Positions 1-6,105 of a stretch of 8,614 bases of DNA are shown here, piece after piece. The notes under the pieces were generated by a model. That model was not told the DNA's origin. It worked only from the letters and a program-made list of their open reading frames with translations, and searched no databases. This DNA is from Deltaproteobacteria bacterium (lineage in GTDB: Bacteria > Desulfobacterota > GWC2-55-46 > DRQE01). Positions within the stretch are counted from its first letter, which is position 1; every line of letters begins with the position of its first letter. The stretch is taken from positions 1-8,614 of the forward strand of contig DAOVKH010000064.1 in assembly GCA_030631875.1 (NCBI GenBank). Reading direction: 5' to 3'. Position numbers and translations under genes: made by a program.

Positions 1-21
1 ATTATATTGCTAAGTACCTGT

Positions 22-97
22 GAGTCGTTAGCTCAGTTGGTAGAGCATCTGCCTTTTAAGCAGGCGGCCCCGGGTTCGAGTCCCGGACGACTCACCA
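22..97 (+). tRNA. tRNA-Lys (anticodon UUU)
   Basis: A complete cloverleaf is visible. The 7-bp acceptor stem GAGTCGT pairs with ACGACTC; the D arm contains AGCTCAGTTGGTAGAGC; the anticodon stem TCTGC/GCAGG encloses the loop CTTTTAA, giving anticodon TTT (reads Lys AAA/AAG). The T arm contains GGTTCGAGTCC. The discriminator base A94 is followed by a genomically encoded CCA (95-97). It closely resembles E. coli tRNA-Lys. A TATATT at 3-8 may be the -10 element of its promoter, whose -35 would lie outside the window. It probably forms a transcription unit with the tRNA-Glu 56 bases downstream, as both lie before one terminator. Confidence 0.97.
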
Positions 98-153
98 AAT
101 TTATTTTAAGTAAGAGTTTTTACATAAGCGACAAGATTTATCCGCATAGTCTT

Positions 154-231
154 GTCCCCATCGTCTAGTCTGGCCAAGGACACCGCCCTTTCACGGCGGC
201 GACGGGGGTTCAAATCCCCCTGGGGACGCCA
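154..231 (+). tRNA. tRNA-Glu (anticodon UUC)
   Basis: The acceptor stem GTCCCCA pairs with TGGGGAC; the anticodon stem CCGCC/GGCGG encloses the loop CTTTCAC, giving anticodon TTC (Glu). The T arm GGGGGTTCAAATCCCCC is perfect. G228 is the discriminator base and CCA is encoded at 229-231. A strong intrinsic terminator starts three bases after the CCA end, so this is the last gene of a tRNA-Lys/tRNA-Glu unit. Confidence 0.97.
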
Positions 232-233
232 AA

Positions 234-267
234 TTAAAAGACCCGCCTTTTGGCGGGTCTTTTAATT
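234..267 (+). terminator. Intrinsic terminator of the tRNA operon
   Basis: The arm AAAAGACCCGCC (236-247) pairs perfectly with GGCGGGTCTTTT (252-263) around a TTTT loop, and a T-rich tract closes the hairpin. The flanking TTAA extends the symmetry, so it could also terminate transcription from the opposite strand. Confidence 0.92.
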
Positions 268-372
268 TCACATGTTTCATAGGGTTTGACCCCCGCAGGG
301 GGTTCATTGGTAGCTCACCGTAACCGACAGGTGAGGTGAGCTTTAGAAGAGGTATCTTTTATACCCTGCCAA

Positions 373-391
373 GGAGTGCCGCAGGCACTCC
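373..391. repeat. Perfect 8-bp palindrome with GCA triloop
   Basis: GGAGTGCC and GGCACTCC flank the bases GCA. The same GCA triloop closes the C5/G5 palindrome at 290-302, about 80 bases upstream. No T tract follows either hairpin, so they are not ordinary terminators. They fit REP-like extragenic palindromes better. Confidence 0.5.
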
Positions 392-412
392 CAATCCCCT
401 CTGAGCCCGGGG

Positions 413-441
413 TTGACGAGCCGTTGGCTTTGAGCAATAAT
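413..441 (+). promoter_or_regulatory. Putative sigma70 promoter for the 30-aa/225-aa pair
   Basis: TTGACG (413-418, one mismatch to TTGACA) and AATAAT (436-441, one mismatch to TATAAT) are separated by exactly 17 bases. A start site near 448 would give a leader of about 58 bases before the ATG at 506. The prediction rests on motif and spacing alone. Confidence 0.5.
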
Positions 442-505
442 AAGGGGGAATGTGGGTACGCTCCACCCTACGAGACTTATATAACCAGTAAATAAGAAGA
501 AAATC

Positions 506-598
506 ATGAGCCATATACTTACAAGAAAGATTGTTTCCGGAAAACATAAATATGCTGGTCGGTTGTGGTGGTATGATATTTTTACTCCGCAAAAATGA
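506..598 (+). CDS. Possible 30-aa basic peptide, overlapping the next gene
   Basis: A short reading frame of 30 codons starts at ATG 506; the in-frame stop at 482 excludes a longer version. The peptide begins MSHILTRKIV and ends WWYDIFTPQK; it is basic with an aromatic C-terminal half and has no signal peptide or recognisable domain. Only a weak purine-rich ribosome site (AGAAGA) precedes it. Its TGA (596-598) overlaps the ATG of the 225-aa gene (595-597), the classic layout for translational coupling. That overlap and the promoter at 413-441 are the main reasons to list it. It could be a leader peptide, a real small protein or chance. Confidence 0.35.
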   Translation: MSHILTRKIVSGKHKYAGRLWWYDIFTPQK

Positions 599-1272
599 TA
601 ATGACAGCAACCGTCATGCTTGAGAGCATGGATTATTCTGAGGAGAATAATTTGCGTATTTGCATACCTTATCTCGAATACTACTCAGTGCTATATTCTA
701 TGAGGAGTTTTGTTCTAACACTGGCGTCTCAGGGTTGGAACGATGGGCAACTTATTAATCACACACATAAGAAAACAATAAATATTGCATGTGATGTGTT
801 GAAGGAACTCGATAAAGAGTTAGGAGAAAGAACCAAGAATGAAGTCTTGGGGTTGAAAGCTTTTAGGGAACTCATTTCTTATCGTGCTCCTTCGAGTGGG
901 GATTCTAATCGTCGATTAACAGTAGATGTTATACTGATATGTAAGGTTTTTGTAGAACTGGCACAGATGATGTCTGAGCTCTTGGAAAAGTCAATGCTTA
1001 AGCGTATTAAAGATTCTGAACAGTTTCTTTTGAAAGACGAAATTCTTAAAGTTGCATATCATAGTGATATTGATGGTATAGGTTTTTATGACGACGAGGA
1101 TAAATTCCGAATTGATTATTTTAAAAGAAAATATCCCATCCCAGCTAATATCATGCACATGATTTCAGATGGGCATGCGGAAGATTTTTTTGGTTCTTGG
1201 TGTGCCGATGAGGATGTAGAGGGTATTTTTAGTCCAGATGAAAACTGGAGAAAGATTTTTGATGTTCCTTGA
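595..1272 (+). CDS. Hypothetical protein, 225 aa
   Basis: I do not recognise this family. The protein looks soluble and mostly helical in its first two thirds, with leucine/lysine/glutamate-rich helices at about residues 60-85 and 115-150. An acidic, aromatic C-terminal third follows (GIGFYDDEDKF, HAEDFFGSWCADEDVEG). No signal peptide, membrane segment or catalytic motif is visible. Start choice is uncertain: ATG 595 overlaps the stop of the 30-codon frame by ATGA, but ATG 601 and a start at MDYSEENN (about codon 12) are also possible, and no good Shine-Dalgarno precedes 595. Base composition is more AT-rich than in the large operon downstream. It sits between tRNA genes and an excisionase-like gene with transposon-end-like repeats, which suggests accessory, possibly transferred DNA. 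No clear terminator follows. Confidence 0.7.
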   Translation: MIMTATVMLESMDYSEENNLRICIPYLEYYSVLYSMRSFVLTLASQGWNDGQLINHTHKKTINIACDVLKELDKELGERTKNEVLGLKAFRELISYRAPSSGDSNRRLTVDVILICKVFVELAQMMSELLEKSMLKRIKDSEQFLLKDEILKVAYHSDIDGIGFYDDEDKFRIDYFKRKYPIPANIMHMISDGHAEDFFGSWCADEDVEGIFSPDENWRKIFDVP

Positions 1273-1310
1273 GTGTGTGCAAACAAGTAGTAAAAAGGGG
1301 GCAGAATTAT

Positions 1311-1715
1311 TTAATTGCGCATATATTCTATGCGGTACAGCCTTTTAGGCTGAGTCTGCCACCACTTCATCTCACCCTTCTTCAAAGGGGTTTTTGCCTT
1401 TAGGCATGCGTGCCCCTGATCCTGTCTGGTTTCCCTTTGAGAGGAATTATACCCTTTTACGTTTACGGTCTCAATGGCATTCGTTATGAGCTTATCTAAG
1501 TTATTGTTTTTGCTTGTTCTCTTGTGAGAGTGACGTTCTTTCGTATTCTTCGTATTTGAAGTCTTTATCCATACGTATAATTCCTTCGTATCGAAACGTA
1601 TCAGCCCGTTCAACCTATACGAGGGGATCGTATCGTTACGTACCCATTCGTATAGCGTGGACACCTTCACGCCTAATATCTCTGAGACCTCTTTTATTGT
1701 TATTAGCTTCATCAT
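1311..1715 (-). CDS. Excisionase-like MerR/HTH_17 DNA-binding protein
   Basis: Residues 1-55 form a typical excisionase-family winged helix-turn-helix: MKLITIKEVSEILGV, then STLYEWVRNDTIPSYRL, then IRFDTKELYVWIK. This fold recognises short DNA sites and is found in Xis proteins, plasmid and transposon regulators, and proteins paired with integrases. The remaining 80 residues are basic and low in complexity (NTKNTKERHSHKRTSK) and end in a segment containing LKKGEMKWWQ that I cannot assign. There are two adjacent ATG codons (1713-1715 and 1710-1712); the first is used here. No integrase or transposase gene is present in the window, so it is an orphan or a remnant. Three direct repeats with internal dyads lie 60-200 bases upstream of its start and are its most obvious possible binding sites. 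The frame is rich in ACG, CGT and TAC codons. Confidence 0.8.
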   Translation of the reverse strand: MMKLITIKEVSEILGVKVSTLYEWVRNDTIPSYRLNGLIRFDTKELYVWIKTSNTKNTKERHSHKRTSKNNNLDKLITNAIETVNVKGYNSSQRETRQDQGHACLKAKTPLKKGEMKWWQTQPKRLYRIEYMRN

Positions 1716-1774
1716 CTTATTGCCCGTTACGTATAGAAGATACGTTATCTACATATAATTATGCCACCGTCCCT

Positions 1775-1910
1775 GCGGACAAGGAAACTTCAATCATGTC
1801 CTAAAATGCATAATACCCGGAGAGGGGCGGACATTTGTAGCCACTTATGTCCTAAAATTAATGGTATACGAAAGGTGGCGGACATTTAAAGCCCACTTAT
1901 GTCACTATTT
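1775..1910. repeat. Three degenerate 51-52-bp direct repeats with internal dyads
   Basis: The unit begins GCGGACATTT, continues with AGCC-ACTTATGTCC-TAAAAT, and recurs at 1775, 1827 and 1878 (spacings 52 and 51). Copies 2 and 3 are most alike (GCGGACATTT then CCACTTATGTC). Each copy also holds an inverted pair, GGACAT and ATGTCC, about 12-13 bases apart (perfect in copy 2, one mismatch in copies 1 and 3). Arrays like this occur at the ends of transposons whose transposase binds several sites, such as Mu/IS21/Tn7-type elements, and also as operators. The matching opposite end and a transposase are not visible, so the element family is unassigned. Confidence 0.6.
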
Positions 1911-2006
1911 TGGTTTTTTTCGCATTTTGGGAGCGGTAGAACTTTATTTAGGTAAGAGAACCTATGAATCAAGACAACAATTATCTTAAATGGTTGATTT
2001 AATATG

Positions 2007-2036
2007 CGTACAAAAACGTACTTACGTAATTGCGTA
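2007..2036. promoter_or_regulatory. Cluster of four CGTA tetramers upstream of the operon promoter
   Basis: CGTA occurs at 2007, 2017, 2025 and 2033, about one helical turn or slightly less apart, ending 24 bases before the -35 hexamer at 2060. Position and spacing are those expected of an activator or repressor site array. No known consensus is claimed. Confidence 0.35.
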
Positions 2037-2059
2037 AACGAGTAAAGTTCAAGTAACCC

Positions 2060-2088
2060 TTGACAAACTTTTCTTGTGCGAGTATATT
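2060..2088 (+). promoter_or_regulatory. Strong sigma70-type promoter of the riboswitch-led operon
   Basis: A perfect -35 TTGACA (2060-2065) is followed by a 17-base spacer and the -10 TATATT (2083-2088, one mismatch). Transcription would start near 2095, about 18 bases before the first base of the c-di-GMP aptamer, giving an untranslated leader of about 245 bases. Confidence 0.8.
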
Positions 2089-2112
2089 CGTTCTGCAATT
2101 GAATCAGGAGAT

Positions 2113-2218
2113 GCATTACCGATAAGGGCAAGACGCGGGTAACCGCGTTACGCAAAGCCACCTGTCCCACATTACTATAATTTACTTAATAGGGGATAGA
2201 GGAGCTACCGAAGGGTGC
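2113..2218 (+). ncRNA. Cyclic di-GMP-I (GEMM-I) riboswitch aptamer
   Basis: The conserved GEMM core elements occur in order: AGGGCAA (2125-2131), a small hairpin built on CGCGG-GTAA-CCGCG, the invariant ACGCAAAGCC (2150-2159), a second stem whose CCT-GTCCC arm (2161-2168) pairs with GGGAT and AGG (2192-2202), and the 3' signature GATAGAGGAGCTACCGA (2195-2211). A short closing helix can form between GCAT (2113-2116) and GTGC (2215-2218). These elements match the family that binds the second messenger c-di-GMP and controls motility, pili, biofilm and surface-protein genes. It lies just downstream of a strong promoter and is followed by a terminator and a gene for a large exported protein, the usual layout of a transcription-controlling riboswitch. 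Confidence 0.88.
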
Positions 2219-2245
2219 AACAATTTTCATACTTCGTACTTGCGA

Positions 2246-2278
2246 GCCTGCCGAATTATCGGCGGGCTTTTTTATTTT
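2246..2278 (+). terminator. Riboswitch expression-platform terminator
   Basis: GCCTGCCGA (2246-2254) pairs with TCGGCGGGC (2259-2267) around the loop ATTA (nine pairs, one G-T wobble), followed by TTTTTTATTTT. It sits between the aptamer and the ATG at 2341, so readthrough is needed to express the operon. An alternative helix between GGGTGCAA (2213-2220) and TTGCGAGCCT (2240-2249, with a 2-base bulge) would block both this terminator and the aptamer closing helix. That predicts c-di-GMP binding favours termination (an OFF switch); the direction is inferred from pairing only. Confidence 0.88.
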
Positions 2279-2340
2279 CGCCACAGTACTTTTAATAGGC
2301 GCATTATTAATCGAAGTATTCATAATTAAAGGAGTTCATC

Positions 2341-5118
2341 ATGAGAGATTTTCCCCAAAGACGACTTTCCATAGAACGCACCGTACGCCCATTATTATCT
2401 TTATCAAAATTTCTTGGCAGGCTTCTCTCCTTAGTGATGCTTGTTTATATCTTCATGCCGGTCTCTTACGCGGACGCAGGTATAGATATTTCTAAAAGTT
2501 CCGTATCGGCTACCGTAGGTGAAAATCTTAAGGCCCCTTCCGAGAGTGTTATTATTAAAAATACAGGCGAGGATGTTGTATCGATCACAGTATCGAAGCC
2601 ATCGGGCAAGGATTGGCTGGGCGTTAACAGTGGTTGCGGAAGCCTCTCTGCCGGCTCCAGCTGTAGTGTGAGTATTTCGATGACGGGTGTTGGAAAGACG
2701 ACCGGAACCTATAGCGGAAGTATCAAAGTTAAGGCCACCTATGAGAATAGTTCATCGACACAAGATATCTTAGCTACTCTTATTGTCGTTCCGCTCAATA
2801 TAGAAGTCTCTCCGAGTTCATTTACCTATACGGTAGGCGAGGGTCTTAGGAGCGAGTGGAAGAGCTTTAAGATAACAAACAACGGTCCGGGGTATGGTTA
2901 CGCTTGGATTAGTATCTCAAATAATAAGTCTTGGATTTCGGATGGCAAATCGGGGTGCAACCTTTATGTCGGGAAAAGCTGCGAGGTAAGTGTTCGGGTT
3001 AATTCGAAAGGAACCGAGGTTGACGGAACCGGTACATATACCGGGAAGATAGGCATTAAGTCAGGCTCCGCTAAAAAGACCGTTTCGGTCACGATGAATG
3101 TCGTTCCGCTCAATATAGGAGTCTCTCAGGGTTCGCTCAGCTATGCCGTGGGCGAAGGCCTTAAAAGCGAGTTTAAAAAGTTTAAGATAACGAATAACGG
3201 CCCTGGTTATGGATATGCCGGAATCAGTATCTCAAACAACAAGTCTTGGATCTCGGATGGCAAATCGAGTTGCTACCTTTATGTCGGGCAAAGCTGTGAA
3301 GTAAGCACTCGAGTTGCCGCTAGTATCAGCCCTGAGGTAGACGGGGTTGGTGTATACAGCGGGAAGATAGGCGTTTATTCAGGCTCTGCCAAAAAGATCA
3401 TCTCTGTTACAATGAATGTCGTTCCTGTCGATATAGGGGTCTCTCCCGGGTCGGTCTCCATGGCCTTAACTCCCGGATGCGGAAGATTATCAAAGACCCT
3501 TACCGTAAAGAATAATGGTCCGGGGCACGGCTCTTTGGGTTTTCTTCTTTCAGATAATAAGAGTTGGATCTTAAGGGCACGCTCATCTTGCTACCTTAAT
3601 GTAGGAGGTAGTTGCGATGTGAGCATATCTCCTCCCAGTAAGTCGCCTTCCGGAGTATATACGGGAAATATAAGTGTAACAACCGGTTCTTCCTCCAAGA
3701 GAATTATCCCTGTTACTATGAGCGTTAACCAGTCCCCTGCCTTCGACCCTGCCGGTTCGTTCGCCGAAGGGAGTTGCTCCGAGTATAAGGGCGATGTTAT
3801 GATTACTCCGAGTACCGAGTGTGGCGCTACGTACTCGGTACTCGTTGGTACGACCCCTGATAATTTAATCGAGGTCGAGAGCGGCGAGACCGTTGGCGCG
3901 GAGCCAGTTAATGTGAGCGAGTTTCTTGAAGAGCTCGATACGACGACCGATTATTATTATCAAGTAGTTGCCGTTAATGACGTGGGTACGACCGAGAGCG
4001 AAGTCGTTAAGATATCCTCCGAGGACTTTCAGAATGAATGCCGTGATGATGACTCCGACTCTGATCCAGACTCCGAGCCATGCGCTGAACTTAACTGGTA
4101 TAAGGACTACGACAACGACGGCTACGGCGACGGTTCAGCCGAAGCGCAGGTCGCCTGCGAACGCCCCGACGGCTATAAGCTCTTGGAAGAACTCAACAGT
4201 GGGGGCGACATAGATACCGACTGTAACGACGACGACAATACCTTTAGCCCCGACGCGGAAGAGGTCTGTAGCGATACGATCGACAACAACTGTAATGATG
4301 AGGTGAACGAGGGATGTTGTGAGGGTTATGTTAAACCTTCATCAATGTCCGTGTGGCCGTTGATTTCAAGTTATCAATACGCCGGTGCCGATAAGTATGC
4401 TGAGATGACTATTAGCGTTGGTCTTAAAGAGCCTGCACCAAAGGATGGTTGCACCATGACCTTTAGTGTCGAGCCTGTTCAGAAGACGGGTGGACATCTT
4501 CATGAAGGCAGTAGACCTAAAGGCACGGTAACGCCGGATAAGGTGGTCTTCTCTGAGGGCAGTAAGGAGGAGCAGGAGGTGAAGTATAAGAGTTCCGAGG
4601 TTTCTGGAAGCGATAAGGTAAAGGTCGTCTTGCAGGAGGCCGGGGTGAGCCTTGACTTTGAGATGGACATAAAGGTATCCAGCTTGGTATCCTTGGGGGG
4701 AGGGGATTACAAGCTTAAAAAGATGGGTTCGGACTATGGACATGAAGATATGTACAGTGCGCAATCGTGGGTAAAGAGCGCATTTGGCAGGATTGCGGCG
4801 GCATACCATAAGAAGTTCCCCAAGGCTTCGTTATTGGTCGTAACGGACGCAAGTCTTCCGCAGGGCGGGCTCTATGACTATAAAAAGACGTGGAAGCCCC
4901 CTCATAAGACCCATAGGATAGGCACTGATATCGACGTTAGGAGCTGGAATATAAAAGGAAAAAAGAACAGAGAAGAGTTTGAGTGGTATGCATGTAAAAA
5001 TGGCGGATTTCCAATGCTTGAGGCTCCCGGAAAGACCAACGAGCATTACCATATCTTCTTCGCACCATATAGTAGCAGAGCTGCAAAATATTGCAAAGAT
5101 AAGGAGGTTGTAAAATGA
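2341..5118 (+). CDS. Exported multidomain protein: BACON/Ig repeats, FnIII, MopE motif, M15/M74-like zinc peptidase
   Basis: This 925-aa protein starts at ATG 2341 behind a good ribosome site (AAAGGAG, 2329-2335). Residues 1-46 are a long signal peptide ending SYADA. Four BACON/Ig-like repeats of about 105 aa follow (47-150, 151-255, 256-361, 362-463), then an FnIII-like domain (about 466-560). Next comes an Asp-rich stretch with calcium-loop-like DYDNDGYGDG (589-598) and the MopE-type putative metal-binding motif DNNCNDEVNEGC (648-659). An Ig-like domain (about 664-790) leads into a C-terminal domain with TDASLPQGGLYD, HRIGTDID and EHYHIFF. H858, D865 and H902/H904 fit the HxxGxxxD...HxH zinc ligands of M15/M74 (LAS-type) peptidases, enzymes that cut peptidoglycan peptides. 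Activity is inferred. It is the first gene of the riboswitch-led operon and overlaps the next gene by ATGA. The likely location is the cell surface or medium. No sorting signal is evident at the C-terminus. Confidence 0.88.
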   Translation: MRDFPQRRLSIERTVRPLLSLSKFLGRLLSLVMLVYIFMPVSYADAGIDISKSSVSATVGENLKAPSESVIIKNTGEDVVSITVSKPSGKDWLGVNSGCGSLSAGSSCSVSISMTGVGKTTGTYSGSIKVKATYENSSSTQDILATLIVVPLNIEVSPSSFTYTVGEGLRSEWKSFKITNNGPGYGYAWISISNNKSWISDGKSGCNLYVGKSCEVSVRVNSKGTEVDGTGTYTGKIGIKSGSAKKTVSVTMNVVPLNIGVSQGSLSYAVGEGLKSEFKKFKITNNGPGYGYAGISISNNKSWISDGKSSCYLYVGQSCEVSTRVAASISPEVDGVGVYSGKIGVYSGSAKKIISVTMNVVPVDIGVSPGSVSMALTPGCGRLSKTLTVKNNGPGHGSLGFLLSDNKSWILRARSSCYLNVGGSCDVSISPPSKSPSGVYTGNISVTTGSSSKRIIPVTMSVNQSPAFDPAGSFAEGSCSEYKGDVMITPSTECGATYSVLVGTTPDNLIEVESGETVGAEPVNVSEFLEELDTTTDYYYQVVAVNDVGTTESEVVKISSEDFQNECRDDDSDSDPDSEPCAELNWYKDYDNDGYGDGSAEAQVACERPDGYKLLEELNSGGDIDTDCNDDDNTFSPDAEEVCSDTIDNNCNDEVNEGCCEGYVKPSSMSVWPLISSYQYAGADKYAEMTISVGLKEPAPKDGCTMTFSVEPVQKTGGHLHEGSRPKGTVTPDKVVFSEGSKEEQEVKYKSSEVSGSDKVKVVLQEAGVSLDFEMDIKVSSLVSLGGGDYKLKKMGSDYGHEDMYSAQSWVKSAFGRIAAAYHKKFPKASLLVVTDASLPQGGLYDYKKTWKPPHKTHRIGTDIDVRSWNIKGKKNREEFEWYACKNGGFPMLEAPGKTNEHYHIFFAPYSSRAAKYCKDKEVVK
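2791..3729 (+). repeat. Tandem BACON/Ig-like domain repeats inside the 925-aa gene
   Basis: Units start at 2791, 3106 and 3424 (315 and 318 bp apart). Units 1 and 2 of this set share long blocks at both protein level (KITNNGPGYGYA, ISISNNKSWISDGKS, MNVVP) and DNA level, showing a fairly recent tandem duplication; the third is diverged, and an older copy lies before 2791. Each unit carries a Cys pair (for example GCNLYVGKSCEV), plausibly disulfide-bonded outside the cell. Confidence 0.8.
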
Positions 5119-6086
5119 AGAAGTATATAAGTGCCGTAATAGTAATTTTTTTGTTCGTTGCTGTAGCGTTGACGACAAAGGGTTGGTCTGAGGATGGGGG
5201 TGCAAGCGGCTACTATGATGCCGAGAACGACTGGTTCGTCCTCGAATGGGATAATCCTGAGTACGGATGGCAGGTGACGGTATATGACCCTCCAAATAAG
5301 GTTAAACCTGTAATATCGGCCACGATAGAGTTTGATAGTGATAAAAAAGAATATAGATATATATATGAGGTCGCAAATAATGAGGGGGCCGTACAGGTTC
5401 TTGAGAGTATATTCGTAGAATACTCATCGCCTGTCTATGAAGCGGAGGTGCCGTTTCCTGTTGAGGATTGGTATTCGGAAGACTATGAAAGAAAGAGTGC
5501 GTGGCAGTGGGGCAAGTCAGGCGGAGATATTTATGGTATCCCGGCAGGTCATATGGAGAGCGGTCTATCTTTTAAGAGTAAGGGTATACCTGCAATAAAT
5601 GATGCTTATTTTTTTGGTGATCAAAGAAAGATCTTCTCCGGCCCCGGAGATACGGATACCGAAGAGGTTACTATTTTATTTGATGAGATATTCGAAAGGT
5701 TGGAAGAGGAATATAAGGAGAAGTTTAAGACAGTGATCAAGAGGACGGTCGGCCCCGGAGAATTGCCTGAGGAGCAGACACCTATAGAGACTATAGAATC
5801 TCTCATAAAGATGAAGCACGAAGCGCAGGATTTGGGTTGGATAAAGGCCGAGGGCGGGGACGGTATAATTCAGGCACTCGACTCAAAGCTCGATAACGCC
5901 AAGAAGGCCATAGATAAAGGCAATAAGAAGTCGGCGCGTAGGATACTCGAAGCCTTTGTTCTTCAGGTCGAGGCGCAGGGCTGTGCCACAAGTGAAGGTT
6001 GCCCAGAAGGCAAACACCTCTCACCGGAGGCCTACGCCTTATTAAAATTCAATGCCGAGTATCTAATCTCCGAGCTTGATGAATAA
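5115..6086 (+). CDS. Secreted protein with C-terminal FIMAH domain
   Basis: This 323-aa protein has ribosome site AAGGAGG (5101-5107), and its ATG overlaps the TGA of the peptidase gene, so the two are very likely co-translated. Residues 1-24 are a signal peptide (MKKYISAVIVIFLFVAVAL core). Residues 30-190 are a beta-rich domain I cannot name, with a YRYIYEV...LESIFVEY segment and GIPAGHMESGLSFKS. Residues 205-225 are charged and helical; TVGPGELPEEQTPIETIESL then leads into a FIMAH domain (about 235-323): LGWI, LDSKLDNAKKAIDKGN, ILEAFVLQVEAQG and AYALLKFNAEYLI. FIMAH is a small helical domain found at the ends of bacterial surface and secreted proteins; its role is unknown. Its place right behind a toxin-like peptidase gene would suit a partner or periplasmic immunity protein, but that is speculation. 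The coding end lies inside a 54-bp repeat. Confidence 0.85.
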   Translation: MKKYISAVIVIFLFVAVALTTKGWSEDGGASGYYDAENDWFVLEWDNPEYGWQVTVYDPPNKVKPVISATIEFDSDKKEYRYIYEVANNEGAVQVLESIFVEYSSPVYEAEVPFPVEDWYSEDYERKSAWQWGKSGGDIYGIPAGHMESGLSFKSKGIPAINDAYFFGDQRKIFSGPGDTDTEEVTILFDEIFERLEEEYKEKFKTVIKRTVGPGELPEEQTPIETIESLIKMKHEAQDLGWIKAEGGDGIIQALDSKLDNAKKAIDKGNKKSARRILEAFVLQVEAQGCATSEGCPEGKHLSPEAYALLKFNAEYLISELDE

Positions 6087-6105
6087 CAGCTCTGTCATGG
6101 ACAAA
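6052..6105 (+). repeat. 54-bp perfect direct repeat, copy 1
   Basis: Identical to 7934-7987. It covers the last FIMAH codons (AEYLISELDE), the stop, and 19 bases of 3' flank ending GTCATGGACAAA. Twelve unrelated bases follow, then a shared terminator hairpin. Confidence 0.95.

Larger units (their letters stand above)
268..505. other. Gene-free stretch rich in short palindromes
   Basis: No reading frame here looks coding. The stretch holds a series of perfect or near-perfect inverted repeats: CCCCC-GCA-GGGGG (290-302), AGCTCACC/GGTGAGCT (312-319 with 335-342), GGAGTGCC-GCA-GGCACTCC (373-391), and GTGG/CCAC within 450-470. Read on the minus strand, the last part gives GTAGGGTGGAGCGTACCCAC, similar in style to the GTAGGGTGGG-type palindromes that act as REP-like elements in many environmental bacteria. 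A promoter-like pair lies at 413-441. The region may be decayed repeat or mobile-element debris downstream of a tRNA operon, or an untranslated leader for the genes that follow. Confidence 0.45.

Noticed and set aside
154..306. tRNA-Glu 3' end as an integration (att) site, with a partial copy near 283-306
   Set aside because: The T-arm-like bases around 283-306 are inverted and only loosely similar. No exact direct repeat of the tRNA end and no integrase gene was found in the window.
1514..1804. Plus-strand 96-aa open frame opposite the HTH gene
   Set aside because: The minus-strand frame encodes a clear excisionase-like domain; the plus-strand product is a low-complexity Ser/Tyr/Arg shadow running into the repeat array.
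1775..1910. A short CRISPR-like array
   Set aside because: There are only three copies, the repeats are degenerate and contain long internal dyads, and the intervening sequences are themselves partly related. No cas gene is nearby.
1886..2170. Minus-strand 94-aa open frame across the promoter and riboswitch
   Set aside because: It covers conserved riboswitch bases and a near-consensus promoter on the other strand, has no ribosome site and has no recognisable protein features.
4366..5295. Long minus-strand open frames opposite the 925-aa gene
   Set aside because: They lie antisense to strongly supported coding sequence, have no ribosome sites or domain-like sequence, and reflect codon bias of the real gene.
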